The notes: a model not told the origin generated them from the letters alone. DNA of 64,000 nucleotides from Diadema setosum (GCF_964275005.1 NC_092704.1:5166048-5230047); one strand, 5' to 3'; positions 1 through 12,135 are shown, counted from the first letter of the stretch. Translations and numbers: made by a program.

Positions 1-24
1 AAAGTTTCATGAAACGGTCCCCTG
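1..24. repeat. Right end of a GTTTCATAAA-type MITE
   Basis: The first bases match the right terminus of the MITE at 40687-40929 (there AAGCTTTATGAAACGGTGCC, here AAAGTTTCATGAAACGGTCC). The rest of the element lies outside the window. Confidence 0.5.
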
Positions 25-59
25 TTATCTCAAAAGCCCGGACTCGTATTATACTTTCT

Positions 60-455
60 GAGAAAACTGAGATCACTACACATCGATAGAACTATTCTCA
101 ATCTGTTCTATAAATCAGTGGTTGAAAGTATTGTTTTGTTTAACTGTGTCATCTGGTTCGGGGTTTGCAGGAAACAAGACTTCAAGAGAATGGAAGGTAT
201 AGTGAAACAGACTAGCAAAATCACTGGGGAAAGTTACGACCTTACAAAGGAATGTACAGATCGACTCTTCAATATGGCAGGTATAGTATCATACCAAACG
301 AGAATCACCCGCTACATGATTATTTCGAATACCTACGATCAGGTAGAAGACTACGGTCTCTGAAATGTCGTACAAATCGATATGGAGCCAGGAGACTCCT
401 TTGTTCCATAGGCAATCAAGATGTGCGACAACAGCCGCTGATTTTTGCATAAAGT
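60..455 (+). pseudogene. LINE reverse transcriptase, 3' fragment
   Basis: This is the C-terminal tail of a non-LTR retrotransposon ORF2. Frame 1 reads SVVESIVLFNCVIWFGVCR and then frame 3 reads HPLHDYFEYLRSGRRLRS followed by KCRTNRYGARR. The HPL...LPSGRR...TNR block is a standard tail of the RT ORF in CR1/Rex-type LINEs. Only this tail is present, as expected of a 5'-truncated insertion, and a frameshift lies near 250-300. No RT catalytic motif is in the window. The clade is not resolved. Confidence 0.7.
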
Positions 456-1317
456 GAAGGATGAGCTGTATAGCTGGTTTGTGTATGAATGCAGGCGGGG
501 GGGGGGGGGGTATTTTGTGCATTATTAAAAACACGCAAGAATTTTACGGTTTGTGATTTTTTTTTTTGAACAAAATAATTTCTAAGTGAAATAAGATTAT
601 GTTTTTTTTTTTAAGAATTTGGGTTGGATGTATATTTTGTTATGAAATTACCCGATGAGTTTATTTTGTGTCTATAAAAAATAAACATGGTTTTCATGGT
701 ATTTGAAATGAAGTATTAACAGAAATGTATTTTCTTTATTGGAAATATCCCGTGATCTCTCACAGTATATTGGAAAATATTTGATTCATAACGATGTAAA
801 TGTATGTATGGATTTTTTTTTTCTGTATGTTAATGTGCAATAGTTGTTTGACTGAGCACATCAGGCGTGTCAGGGCATCAGTGAAAGGAAGCAGATTTTA
901 GTTGTATGGGGGGGGGGGGGGGTAAGGAATACGTGCAAAATGACTGTGTTATAACTTATGGTTTATGATCTTGTGGTGTCTGTATAAAGTAAGGTGTTTT
1001 AGAATTTGTGGTTATAAAATTATATACCTTTTGCAGCAATTGACTCTTTCATAGTTTTCTGTGTATGTACACAAATATATTTATATTTCCCCTCTCTGCA
1101 CGTTCAACACATTATGATAGTCTGTGTTGCTATGTACGTTTAGTTCCCTGTATTTTTCTAGTATTCATTTGGTGTTTTATATGCAATGTAATTTGTTATT
1201 TATCTGTTGTCAATATGTGTTTATGAATGTGTGACAAAACCAAATTTCCATGCCATGTTTTTATACGTAATTTGGACAATAAAGAAACAAGGAAAAGTAG
1301 AAATTACGGGGTGCGTA
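456..1317 (+). other. Probable LINE 3' UTR, no gene seen
   Basis: AT-rich sequence with two long G-tracts (about 495-510 and 907-922). It ends near 1275-1290 with TTTGGACAATAAAG, which resembles the 3' terminus of CR1-like LINEs, so I infer it is the 3' tail of the LINE fragment upstream. No coding signal was found. Confidence 0.4.
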
Positions 1318-1322
1318 ATATA

Positions 1323-1985
1323 TGTCCCCGCCGGAAGTAGCATTTTGTAGCCAATGTACAATATAGATCAAAAATCAAGGTCAAAGGTCAAAGAAGTCAA
1401 AAGTCAAAATTCTGTTTAGAAGTTTTGAAGCCCTCACCTAGTGCCATCACACTGTCATAAAGCAAACGGAATCGAAATCGGGTTACAAATGGCGGAGTAG
1501 CATTTTGTAGCAAAATGTACAATACAGGTCAAAAATCAAGGTCAAAGAAGTCAAAGGTCAAAATTCTGTGTAGAAGTTTTGAAGCCCTCACCTAGTGCCA
1601 TCACATAAAGCAAACGGAATCGAAATCGGGTTAGAAATGGCGAAGGAGTAGCATTTTGTAGCAAAATGTACAATATAGGTAAAAAATCAAGGTCAAAGTC
1701 AAAGAAGTCAGAGGTCAAAATTATGTGAAGAAGTTTTGAAGCCCTCACCTAGTGCCATCACATAAAGCAAACGGAATCGAAATCGGGTTAGAACTGGTGA
1801 AGGAATACAGGTAGCATTTTGTAGCAAAATGTATAATATAGGTCAAAGGTCAAGGTCACAACTGAAATTCTGTGTAGAAGTTTCAAAGCTCCCATGTAGT
1901 GCTATCATATAAAGCAAACAGAATCAAAATTGGCTCATAAATGACAGAGAAGTAGCAAATTGAAAATTTTGATCACACACGGACG

Positions 1986-2020
<35 letters not shown>

Positions 2021-2106
2021 GGACACACACACATACACACACACGGACACACACACGTACGGAGCCCGTTTCATAGTCCCCTGCTCGAACTCGTTCGGCG
2101 GGGACA
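1323..2106. mobile_element. Tandem-repeat MITE with GGTCA-rich ~160-bp core
   Basis: The ends are inverted: TGTCCCCGCCG at 1323 and CGGCGGGGACA ending at 2106. Inside are four core units starting with GTAGCATTTTGTAG at 1337, 1497, 1648 and 1811 (periods 160, 151 and 163 bp). Each carries runs of GGTCAAAGGTCA-type motif and a shared CCTCACCTAGTGCCATCAC block. A CA-rich microsatellite (about 1978-2060) precedes the right end. The architecture is that of pearl/CvA/DTC84-type tandem-repeat MITEs known from bivalves and sea urchins. There is no coding capacity. Confidence 0.75.
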
Positions 2107-2164
2107 ATGAAATGAGATTACAATCTAAATTACACGAACTTTAATTACATGTAAATTGTGTATG

Positions 2165-2525
2165 TTCGGTGATAGTATTGGCTGAGGTGAGAATTCAGCT
2201 TGACTTGCGAGATACACTATAGTTTAAAAAACAATTTTTGAAATGTTGAAAAGCATACAATTCTAAAAGGAATTAAGTTTAATTGATGAAAATCAGTTTT
2301 GAACGATTGGTCGAGATATTCAAAAAGAAAAGCAACATCGCACAGAACGATCGTAAAGGCTAAAAGGTGATGGGTCCTACCTGTTCCTTCTACTAGGATT
2401 GCTTTTTTGGATATCTCAGCCATTTCAAGACCAATATTTATCAAATAAAATATAACTTACAAAAAATCTCTTAGAATATTACAAGCTCTTATATTTCATA
2501 GGTGTCTCTTCATCTAAAATACATA
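2165..2525. mobile_element. Degraded copy of the piggyBac-type MITE
   Basis: It is similar to 23544-23927: both share GGTGAGAATT-like left sequence, GATGAAAATCAG/TTAG, CGATCGTAA, and TTTTGGATATCTCAGCCATT followed by a shared right part. The terminal TTAA/AGGG ends are missing here, so it is a truncated, older copy. Confidence 0.6.
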
Positions 2526-3146
2526 AAATTGTTGTCCATAAGTATATATATATATATATATATATATACATACATATATATATAACATAAACATACTACA
2601 ATGTGTATATAATTATAACACGTATTATACAAATCTATTGCAAATTATTTTAATATCGGAGGATTGAAGAAGCCCCATTGCTGTAGGCCCGGCATAGTGA
2701 GATTCGTGAGATTCATCGCTACCAGAATGACACGAACATTCTGATCCTTCTTCACTCCCCTCATCAAATGGGACTTTTTCTTTTAAAGAAAAGTACACCT
2801 AATATGAATTCTAATAGTCTCGTGTAGTAAACCTTCAAATTACAATTGAACTCAAATGCTAATGATTAAAATGAAGATATCCACTGATAAATTTTGTTAC
2901 TGGGGATTCGATACATTTTGTTCAAAAAGTTCTTGATCTAGTGGAATACAGTGAGAAAACGGAGTGCATGCTGACTGCACATCAACTCCTGACTATAATG
3001 CAAGGCCGGCTTGAGCCTTTTGAGATGTGTTGCTCTCGAAATTACATCGTACGCATATCATAAAATTTTTGCATCTGCGAAATATTTCATCTTGATGCAC
3101 ATAAATTCTTTGGAGGGATTAAGAAAAACAGGGGAATGTGAAGGGA
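2526..3146. other. Non-coding stretch with TA microsatellite
   Basis: It holds a (TA)n run at about 2543-2585 and otherwise unremarkable AT-rich sequence. I see no gene, RNA or element end. Confidence 0.5.
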
Positions 3147-5230
3147 TAACAAATCAACAAAGAAAGATACACGAAGTCGAAGAAACTATACCATTGTAGT
3201 TACTAAAACGACGCTTACGATTGTTCATAACCATGCTAAAAAAAACAACTAGTTTTATCAAAAAGGATACTACTTGTACATCCAAAAAACCCTCAAATTA
3301 TTATTATTCTTTTTTTGTAATACAGGATAAGAACGTAGATTTTTGAGGAAAATTTCTTTATCTCATTATGGGGTGTGCACTCCACTGGGACACAAAGTAA
3401 CTGAATTGGAATTCTTATCAGCTTGTGAAATGAATATTCATTTGTTATCTCTTTATATATCATTGAAAGTAGATGAAGCATCTTCTGGAAACAAAAAACA
3501 AACTCACAAATCCAATGTAACTCAAGATAAACAATTTAGATAAATCCGTATTTATTACAAAACATTCACCTTGTTTGCACAAATGATACAACTGTCCCAT
3601 GAGAACACGTAAAAAAAAAAAAAAAAAGAGAGGACAGCATTAATCTAGTGGTACACCTGACTGCCTAGGAGCGTAGCATAAGAATATTCCTTGGGCCAAA
3701 CGGAAGAGATTACACAAAACAAATCGCCAGACCTTTTGAAGAATTCCTTTCATTAGCAGGAAAAATGCATACAAGTGTATAAATAATGGACGTAACATAA
3801 GATTTTAAGCATGTATAATGTACATAATATACATGTTACATTAATGAAAGCTTTCAAGCGAAATGAATAAATAATAAGGTGAAACCTGATGCTGAGATGT
3901 GGCGTATATATTATTGTATTGACCCTGTGTTCATGCTACAGTGAGATACTGGATATAATGGGCCTACATGAACTGAGGTCACCAACAAGCAAGAATTTAC
4001 CACCAAAACCGTTCCTACCAGCAGTTTCAAATCGTTACAAATTCTAATTCTTTTGATAGGCACATTTTTTGTTGTTGTGCTAACTGAAGCATAACACAGT
4101 GGAATGTATATCTTCGAAAATGAAATCAGACTAATTCCCAACGAATAATTCTGAAGGTTACTCAACACAGGAAATGAATTTAGACCACCGTGCAGGGAAA
4201 AAGGTGTTTTTTAGCCCCACGTGCTCATTGACGCTTGACACCTTGAAGGAAATGCCACAGAATCACTGTACAGACACATCCGTTTTAAGCACAATAAAAA
4301 AAATGCCATTAAGTTGATTCAAGTGTACAAAATCAAAGCACTATCTACTGCATAAGTTCAATGATTTTTTGTTTGTTTTATAAGGAGTTCATCCAATTAA
4401 ATGTCCTGAATTAACCAACATTGCGTTCAAAAGTCGTCGTTATAGCTTATCAAAACATCGATTCCATCCGTTTGAACAAATGTTCCATGCAAAAAATGTT
4501 CAAACTGCCATTCGGCAATTTTTACCCCGTTTTCACTCAACCGTGACATTTTGCCCACAATGTCATATGGTACGACAGAAAGCACATAAATTGTGCATAG
4601 CATGCCTTCCTATGCTGGCAATGTGAGGTACGTTCCGATATCATTAAATCTAAGATACGAAATATGGTTTGTGAACTTCAAAAAGTGACCATTTTGCCTT
4701 CAAGGCGTGCTCACTGAAGCGTGACCCGACAATATACATACAGTGAATTCCACATGATAGCTAACTACAGCTACTTGCCCCTGTGCTGAGATTTCCTCTA
4801 AGGTTCCTGATTTAGAAATTACAGCGATTTGCTTTAGGGGGAACTTATTTGTGTGTGTGTGTGTGTGTGTGTTTAGTGTTAAGACTGACTCATCGCTGTG
4901 ATACACTTTTCAATGGAGCATGTTGAGAGAGACAGAGAAAAAAAAAAACCCGCTCTATTTTGATAGAGAACCACCACTGTCTTCGCAATTTTAGTGTTGA
5001 ATACCAACATAAGTACACTTACAAAAAATAATAGCATCCAAAATATCTTACATGTATATTCTACTTACAGTATATCATGGCAATATTCCAGACCATTCAA
5101 TTTCAAGATTAACATCCATTGGTCTCCTATAGGCAAAAGTCTTCTTGTGGAGCAGATGAAAAAAACATTTCTGTCCCGAAACAAATAAACAGATATTTCA
5201 TATAGTACATGTATGTACATGTATATAGCT
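3147..5230 (+). repeat. Ancient tandem duplication, copy A
   Basis: It aligns in order with 5679-8350. Shared landmarks are GTTACTAAAAC followed by ATTGTTCAT, ACGTAGATTTTT, CATTGAAAG...GATGAAG, TTCACCTTGTTTG, CTGTCCCATGAGAACA, GAGATTACACAAAACAAAT, TAATGAAAGCTTTCAAG and CATCCATTGGT. Copy A has about 0.9 kb (roughly 4000-4900) that copy B lacks, and it lacks the MITE that splits copy B. No coding exon is recognisable. A (GT)n run lies near 4849-4872. Confidence 0.75.
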
Positions 5231-5678
5231 CACCCATGGAATGATCTAGGAGGTGCCTATACATATTTTGCTGAGTGATGCACTGTACAGTGTATTTGAA
5301 GCCTAACATGATTGGTATAGTTATCTTTAGGGACGAAGTACAAATGCAATTCCTACACTGTCCTTGTAGCCAAAATCTTCAAGTGATCCCTGAGGTCACT
5401 CGCAAAATGAGTGAAAATCAGCATTTTCACTCAAAATTCACCTTTTTTTGTATTCACTCGATTTTTTTTCTTTTTTTTAATAGAGATGTGCATCGAACAT
5501 CGTCTTTGGATATTTCCAGGGATTACATCATGGACCTTGTGATTTCAGATTTGACTGTATTGCATGCATTAAGTGATTCCACTGTTTGTATTGATTTATT
5601 GTGAACAATCATTACGAGTCTGTAACGGCAATATATATTGGTTCATTTGTGCGATCATTTTCAGTGTGATTTTGGTCG
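5231..5678. other. Junction between duplication copies, nothing recognised
   Basis: AT-rich sequence between copies A and B. A 109-residue open frame (5275-5604) has no recognisable domain and low-complexity composition, so I do not call a gene. Confidence 0.4.
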
Positions 5679-6298
5679 TAACATAAAAAATCAACCAAGA
5701 AAAATAGAAAATGTCAGGGAAACATACATTAATTAGTTACTAAAACAACAGAATTATACGGATTGTTCATCACCCTCAAACTTGCATATAAGTCGAATCT
5801 ATTTGGAATGAAGAAATAGCTTCGACTTAGGGAAATCTTCCTTGGGAATCGATAAAGTCAATAGAATATAAAGAGAAGAGGACTTGAAAAAACCTTCGAC
5901 TTATGCGAGGAAAAATCAGTTTTTTTTTTGTTTGTTTTTTTTTTGTCGAAAAGATGGTAAATCCACAAAACCAAAACTGTTCCTTTAAAAATCAGAGTAA
6001 ACATACACGTAGATTTTTAAGGCAAATTTTCTTTATCTCGCTGTGGGTATAATATACTCCAATGTGACATAAAGTCACTGAATTGAAATGATTTGTACCT
6101 TGGGAAAAAAGAAGCTTTTTTTCTCTTTATATACCATTGAAAGAGATGAAGTATCTTCTTGAAACAGAGAAAAAAGTACGAATTAATACAATCCAATTAC
6201 ATTCAAGATAGAAATATTTATTATAGATATACATGTATTCACCTTGTTTGTGCAAATGATACAGAGGATAAAAATACTGTCCCATGAGAACATCAAGA

Positions 6299-7764
6299 AC
6301 TAGAAATGTCGCTTTGGCGACTGCTATGCCTCCGCCATAATACATGATTTTCCCAATAGGTCTAGATAGTACATGTGGACACTGTGTGATTACATTTTCA
6401 CAAAATTGGCAAAATATTGGAATGACAAGTTTGTCATAAATGTGTTGAATGTTCACCTTCCTTGACGTAGGTTTAATTGGATGAATAAGAGAGCATGTAT
6501 CTAGGGATTTAAGGACTTTAACTTGACTTTGACCCATTCATACATTTAGGCATTGAGTAATTTTCAAGGTACAGGTGTGGAGAAAAAGTGCAATTTCTGA
6601 ATTGAATAGTAAATTGTTACCATTTTCATCTGGCCTTTGACCCTAAAATTCATAAGATAATTACTTTCAGGTAGAACATGCATAATATGTACTAAGTTTC
6701 AAGGTAACTTGAGCCACTTCCGAGATAAGGAGGAAAAAGTTAGTTCAGCACTTTCACTTGATCTTTGACCTTTTGACCTTTGAGGCAAAAAGAGAGAAAA
6801 AAAAAAACTTTCCAGAGAATTTCTACTAGGTTACACACGCGTACACCAAGTGTGAAAATATAACCCTGCTGGCATTGCATAAATATGAGGGTAATAGTAA
6901 AATTTTGAAGTCTTGCACTTGACCTTTGACCCCATGAACCCTACATTCTCTAGATAATCACTTCCAGTCAGTACATGTATATACTATGTTCCATAAAGAT
7001 ACCTTGAACAATTTTCCAAGGTACGGAGAAAAAAAAAGAAGTTTTAATATTTTTACTTGACCTTTTGACCTTTGACCTTTGACCTCATGACCCAAACTTT
7101 CACCAGAGAATCTTAATTGGGTAATACATGTATACACTAAGTTTCAAGAAAATATCTTCAGGCATTCAATAGATATGGTGGAAATAGTGAAATTGTATGT
7201 ATTTGACCCTGACCTTTTGACCTTTGACCTTTGACCTCATGACCCAAACTTTCACCAGAGAATCTTAATTGGGTAATACATGTATACACTAAGTTTCAAG
7301 AAAATCTCTTCAGGCATTCAATAGATATGGTGGAAATAGTGAAATTTTATGTATTTGACCCTGACCTTTTGACCTCTGACCTTTGACCTCATGACCCAAA
7401 CTTTCACCAGAGAATCTTAATTGGGTAATACATGTATACACTAAGTTTCAAGAAAATGTCTTCAGGCATTCAATAGATATGGCGGAAATAGTAAAATTTT
7501 ATGTATTTGACCTTGACCTTTTGACCTTTGACCTTGAGCATGTGCACCCAAAAGTTGATAGGCACAACTTCAGCCCCTAATACACATACATGCCAAGTTT
7601 CATTAGGATACCTCAACAAGTTTCGATAGTTACCTTGTCCACAGAATTCATTACGGACGGACGGAAGGACGGACGGACGGAAGGACGGACGGACGGACGG
7701 ACGGACGGACGGACGGACAACCCGAAAACATAATGCCTCCGGCACCACTTCGTGGCGGAGGCAT
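6299..7764. mobile_element. Tandem-repeat MITE, GCCTCCGCCA family, full copy 1
   Basis: It begins ACTAGAAATG with a small hairpin (GTCGC...GCGAC) and ATGCCTCCGCCATAAT. It ends in a terminal hairpin built from ATGCCTCCGGCACCA and GTGGCGGAGGCAT. The interior is a TGACCTTTGACC-rich tandem core; the last three units are nearly identical with a 152-bp period (marker CAGAGAATC at 7104, 7256, 7408). An (ACGG)n microsatellite precedes the right end. Shorter or older copies are at 33907-35191 and 38439-39625, and right-end fragments lie at 46.5, 48.8 and 50.8 kb. The long reverse-strand open frame over 7470-7982 is a by-product of the repeat. Confidence 0.85.
7652..7718. repeat. (ACGG)n microsatellite
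   Basis: About 16 units of ACGG with occasional AAGG variants, immediately inside the right hairpin of the MITE at 6299-7764. An ACGG run next to the core repeats is a recurring trait of this MITE class. Confidence 0.9.
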
Positions 7765-8350
7765 AAAAAGGACAAAAACACTATAATAGTGGTACATGTA
7801 TAATAATTGCACAGCATGGCATTTGTATTCGCCGAACGACAGAGATTACACAAAACAAATAGCCAGACTTTTCGCAGAATACCTTTCATTGGCGGGAATA
7901 ATGCATTACCATGGACATAACATTGATAAAAAAGACACTTAATAGAGGTATAATGTACATAATTATATACATAGTGGTACATTAATGAAAGCTTTCAAGT
8001 GAAATCGATTTGAATCATACAACTTACCACGGAACAGGTTGAGACAAAGAAAATGCCCTAAGAAGACTACCATTGTCTTTGCTGTTCTAGTGTTGTCTAC
8101 CAACAGAAGTACACTGTACACTTAAATTTATCATTATATTATTCTAAATGTATACTAGTATATTCTACTGATATAATGGCGATAGACCATACACTTTTCA
8201 AGATCGATATCCATTGGTATTCTTTAGGCAAAACTCTTTAATTTGCCTAAAGGCTAAGAGTTCGTCTGCCTCAGAGTTTTGCTTGAGGCGGACAAAAATA
8301 TTTTCTCTGTCCCTATACATAAATAAACAAATATTTTAGATGAGTTCATG

Positions 8351-8696
8351 TATATTTCATAATATGATCATAAACTTCATATGACATTTTAATTTGCATG
8401 ATGATGTATATTAATGAAACGTAGTATAGCAATTTACCATCAGACGATATAATCACAATCATGTCATTCAGTAAATAAATAAAAAAAACATGTACATTGC
8501 ATTGTAGTGACCAGACAGTCAAACAGCAGACAGCTGCGAGCAACGTTTTTCTTTTTCCATCACTTTGTGTTCATTGTCCCGATTGCAGCGAGTGGTAATG
8601 TAAAATAGTGGAAGGGAATGGTTAGCATACTAGGCAAAACAAAAAACTAAAACCACTCCCGCCCCCCCCCCAAAAAAAAAAAATACACAAACATAA

Positions 8697-8727
<31 letters not shown>

Positions 8728-9140
8728 ACAAACAAACAGAAACAAAGCCAAAACAAAAGCAAAAGAGGATTTGCTTTGTCAGTAAGTAGTCTCACAGTCT
8801 GTGAATATACGCGGCCAATATCGAGAAAAGGTCGTTGCCGGTATAAGAGGGGAAAGGGAATACTCACCACTTGTACACACATCACCTCAAAGTGTGTAAT
8901 GAAATTCCTGGTACCTCATTCTACATGAGTATTGAAGTCGAAGAGAGATGCATGTTACACAGTGTAATAGCTCACACGTTATCATGCTAATGAGTTATCA
9001 GTTAAAGAAAATAAAAAAGAAATTCCAAATAATAAACAAAACTTTTAAAAGATATATAATTGCCACTGAAGTAGGCGAGGCTAGACAGAAAACCACAAAA
9101 AGTGAACTAGAGATTGTAATTTGTCATCACTGACAAATTA
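8351..9140. other. Non-coding stretch with simple repeats
   Basis: It contains a C-run and A-run near 8660-8682 and a (CA)n run at about 8698-8722. No gene or transposon terminus was recognised. Confidence 0.5.
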
Positions 9141-10920
9141 AGGTGATCCGACTTTTTTAATCAATGATTCGAGTCGTGATAGTGCAAAGTCTCAGCTACA
9201 ACATAATAAAATCTGAGAGAAATTCACCGAAGCATAAGTAAGATAGTGCTCGATAAAGAGAGTCATGTCAATTTTCACATCTAAAAAATTCCCTCCCATA
9301 GAGATAACACGTCATAGCGAAAATAGAAAAAGAAGTACATATGACCTTTGACCCCACTTTGCACAGACAAGATGGCATCTGAGCAAAAAGTGGTTATTTC
9401 ATGAAATGATCCCTGTAACATGGTCTTTACGTGTGCAAAATATGGGAAAGATAGGACATGTATTCACCAAGATACAGGATGAAACATCTATGACGTTTGA
9501 CCCTAATTTACATACCCAAGATGGCGTCTGATCAAGTCGTTGTTAGTTTATGAAATAATGTTCGTGACATGAACTAAACATGTGCAAAATATGGTGGTGA
9601 TAGGGTATGTTTTTCTTGAGTTATTGCACATAACGTTGCAAAAAGAAAGAAATATTTCAATACATCGAAGATAAACTTTAATTCCAAGTAAGTTTTTTGA
9701 CGTGATCCCGACATCATATGAAAAAACGAAGGGCACACTTACGATAGCCCAAAGTCTCAGCTACAACATATTAAAATCTGGTAAAAATTCACCGAAGCAT
9801 AAGTGAGCTAGCGCTCGAAAAAGATAGTCATGTCAATTTTCACTTCCAGAAAAACTGCTCTCCCATAGAAATAACACGTAAACTGGTCAAATTTTACAAG
9901 GATACTTTCAATCCATTTTTACGAGGTGATGACGTCATCCAATCAAAACTTTGTAATTATAAATATGAAAGAACATTAAATAAGCTACAACATACTGAAA
10001 GTTAGGTGAAAATCGGCAAAGGATAAGTGAGATACGCTCGAGTGAACTTGAATTTTGATGACGTCATTTTGAAAATTTACTTTTTTTACTTTATTAAGAA
10101 ATTTGATATCTTTTAATCATTTTTTCAGTATCGCCAACCCATGAAATGATATGTACAACTCATCAGCTTTCAAAATATGTAAAGAAAATGGGGGGTCACC
10201 GTCCATCCTGACGAGTAAAATCGGATCTAAATTTGGCGGTTTTTTGGCATTGTTGCACTGTATATCGCCATTGACGCGCGCGCGGAATTTCAACTTTGAC
10301 GGGCCCGTATGACGTCATATTGAGTCGGATTGACTTGAAACTTGGTAGAAACATTCCTTGACATTTCAGACATCCGATACGTGTAAAAAAACGGGGAATT
10401 TCTATTGCATATGAGCTGTGCGTGCGTATATGCGCGCGCGCGTACGCGTCCGTCGATTTTTTCTGAAATACTCCAAATGACCTGAAACGTGTGCAAAACA
10501 ATTTTGAGCTCGTTTGGAGCATTTTAAAATTTCAACGCGCGCGTACGCGCTCGTTTACTATGAACTTGACTAAATTTTATGAAATATATCAATAGAACTT
10601 GACTTGAACTATATGATATGTAAATTTCATTGAGAAAATCCATTCCATTAATGAGATACGAATGTGAACGTGTTTTCAGATAATGACGTCATAGTGACGT
10701 CATGGTTGACTGATCACAGTGATACATTAGATCTGTCGTCCTTATGACGTGATACATATATGGTATCAGTTTAGAAGTGATAGGTGAATGACTTTTTGAG
10801 TTAACCGCTGCACAACATTTGAGGAGAAAGAAATAAAGAAGAAGAAGAAGAAGAAGAAGAAGAAGAAGAAAGAATCCGTACAGATACAATAGGTGATCCG
10901 AGAGGATACTCGGATCACCT
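9141..10920. mobile_element. 1.78-kb nonautonomous element with AGGTGATCCGA ends
   Basis: The left end AGGTGATCCGA at 9141 is matched by TCGGATCACCT ending at 10920. The right terminus is also a hairpin (10891-10920), because AGGTGATCCGAG faces CTCGGATCACCT across a short loop. The interior repeats itself: 'CAAGATGGCATCTGA' occurs near 9368 and a variant near 9519, and 'CAAAGTCTCAGCTACAACAT' near 9187 and 9752. Perfect TGACGTCA octamers are at 9930, 10059, 10310, 10684 and 10695, and a (GAA)n run lies at about 10837-10871. It encodes no protein I can recognise. A second, truncated copy is at 25745-28766. The superfamily is not assigned; no clean target duplication was seen. Confidence 0.75.
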
Positions 10921-11214
10921 AATAAAGCGCTGTTTTATTAAAGGAAGGGGCTTCATGATCAGGGGTTGACTATAGTAACTGATCAATGGAAATCAATGGG
11001 AATACTGGGGGATGATTGTGCCAATTCCTGTGGGATTCATTTAACAGTACATTATAATTATATCTATTTTAGTTAACGGCTCATTAAAGATCGCCGACAC
11101 TGTACAGGCATGCAAACCTGGAAACACTGAACTGCACATTATTTGAATACGAGACCATTCTGAAGCAAATAGTTTTCACACAAAAATAGATATATAATGT
11201 TATAATTATGATAT

Positions 11215-11350
11215 GTTGCAAATGTAGCAGGTGTAGGTGTGCATCCATGGGACCATACACACACAGGAGCCAGTTGAGGTTCACCTTCCTTAAGAAGCAC
11301 TTTTAACACACTTTACAGCAAAATGGTTTCTCCTCAGTGTGCACCCTCAT
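11215..11350 (-). pseudogene. Fossil zinc-finger terminal exon fragment
   Basis: The reverse strand reads MRVHTEEKPFCCKVC, a stop, then KCFLRK. This matches the finger 1-2 linker and start of finger 2 of the terminal exons at 33-44 kb ([20 protein letters not shown]). Lower down, frameshifted remnants of the HGP...YTCNIC block follow. Similarity stops exactly where the LINE at 11345 begins, so the upstream half of the exon was lost or displaced. This is a broken fifth relative of exons A-D, about 22 kb beyond the active-looking cluster. Confidence 0.75.
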
Positions 11351-12097
11351 GAATATACTGAGTATTTTGAGAGATGAGATCGCAGACCTCTCCCAAGCGA
11401 TCAACAATAAGCTCTCCGTGTTGGAGGTGGTGGTGAACGAGGTCAAAGAAGGACAGACCGGAATCTTGAATTCAATCTCTTTTCTGAATGAGAAGCTTGA
11501 GAAAATGAAGGCAACAACGCAGAAACTGGAAAACGAAAACATCGACCTAAACAAAAAGAATCTGGCCCTGCAGAAGCAGGTTGAAGAGCTCAGCCAGAAC
11601 GTCCTCGATCTCGACCAATACCACCGACGCGTCAATCTAGAAATCAGTGGAGTGCCGGAGAGGAAGGAGGAAGAACCAATGAAAATCGCCCTGCAAATCG
11701 CCCAAGTCGTCAGCTCAGCAGTCAAGGCTGACGACATAGACATCGCCAACTAATCGGGAAATCGAAGGAAGGAGATCGACGACCTCGGCCTATCATCATC
11801 AGATTTTACAACCGCCGCGCTAGGAACGCCGTGTATGATGAAAGGAGGAAACTCGAGGACTTCATCACCAAGGAGCTCGGATTCCAGGGCAGAGATCGGA
11901 TCTACATCAACGAGAATCTGATCAGCAGACCTCGCGATTTGCTGGGAGAAGTCAACAAGGCCAGGAGGAGTGCAGGCTACAAATTCCTATGGACACATAA
12001 CGGGAGAATCTACGTGAAGAAGAATGAGACGGCCTTCCCGATCATCATTCATGGAAAGGAAGACACGCGTGAGATTAGGTTAACCCTTTCTCTCTAA
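11345..12097 (+). pseudogene. LINE ORF1, coiled-coil RNA-binding protein remnant
   Basis: The frame from about 11337 gives a leucine/glutamate-rich coiled coil (residues about 5-95, e.g. LENENIDLNKKNLALQKQ), then the ISGVPE motif typical of L1/CR1-type ORF1 proteins. A stop near 11751 and a frame change precede the second part, which reads YDERRKLEDFITKELGF and FLWTHNGRIYVKKNE, the usual C-terminal end of this ORF1 class. In intact elements it is a nucleic-acid chaperone that coats the LINE RNA. The reading frame is broken at least once. Confidence 0.75.
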
Positions 12098-12135
12098 TAT
12101 CTTAAATCGCTAAATACAAATGTATTGTATTTGAT

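Larger units (their letters stand above)
5679..8350 (+). repeat. Ancient tandem duplication, copy B
   Basis: Counterpart of 3147-5230 in the same orientation. It is interrupted at about 6299-7764 by a tandem-repeat MITE. The uninterrupted order in copy A (CCATGAGAACA followed directly by the AGTGGTACA block) shows the pre-insertion state of this site. Confidence 0.75.

Noticed and set aside
7470..7982. 170-residue minus-strand frame rich in RPSV repeats
   Set aside because: It is the translation of the ACGG microsatellite and MITE end.
8622..8885. Minus-strand frame rich in CVCV and L
   Set aside because: It is translated (CA)n and C/A-run sequence.
11303..11749. 148-residue minus-strand frame ending in zinc-finger text
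   Set aside because: Most of it is antisense to LINE ORF1. Only the last ~15 residues (MRVHTEEKPF...) are real zinc-finger remnant, listed separately.
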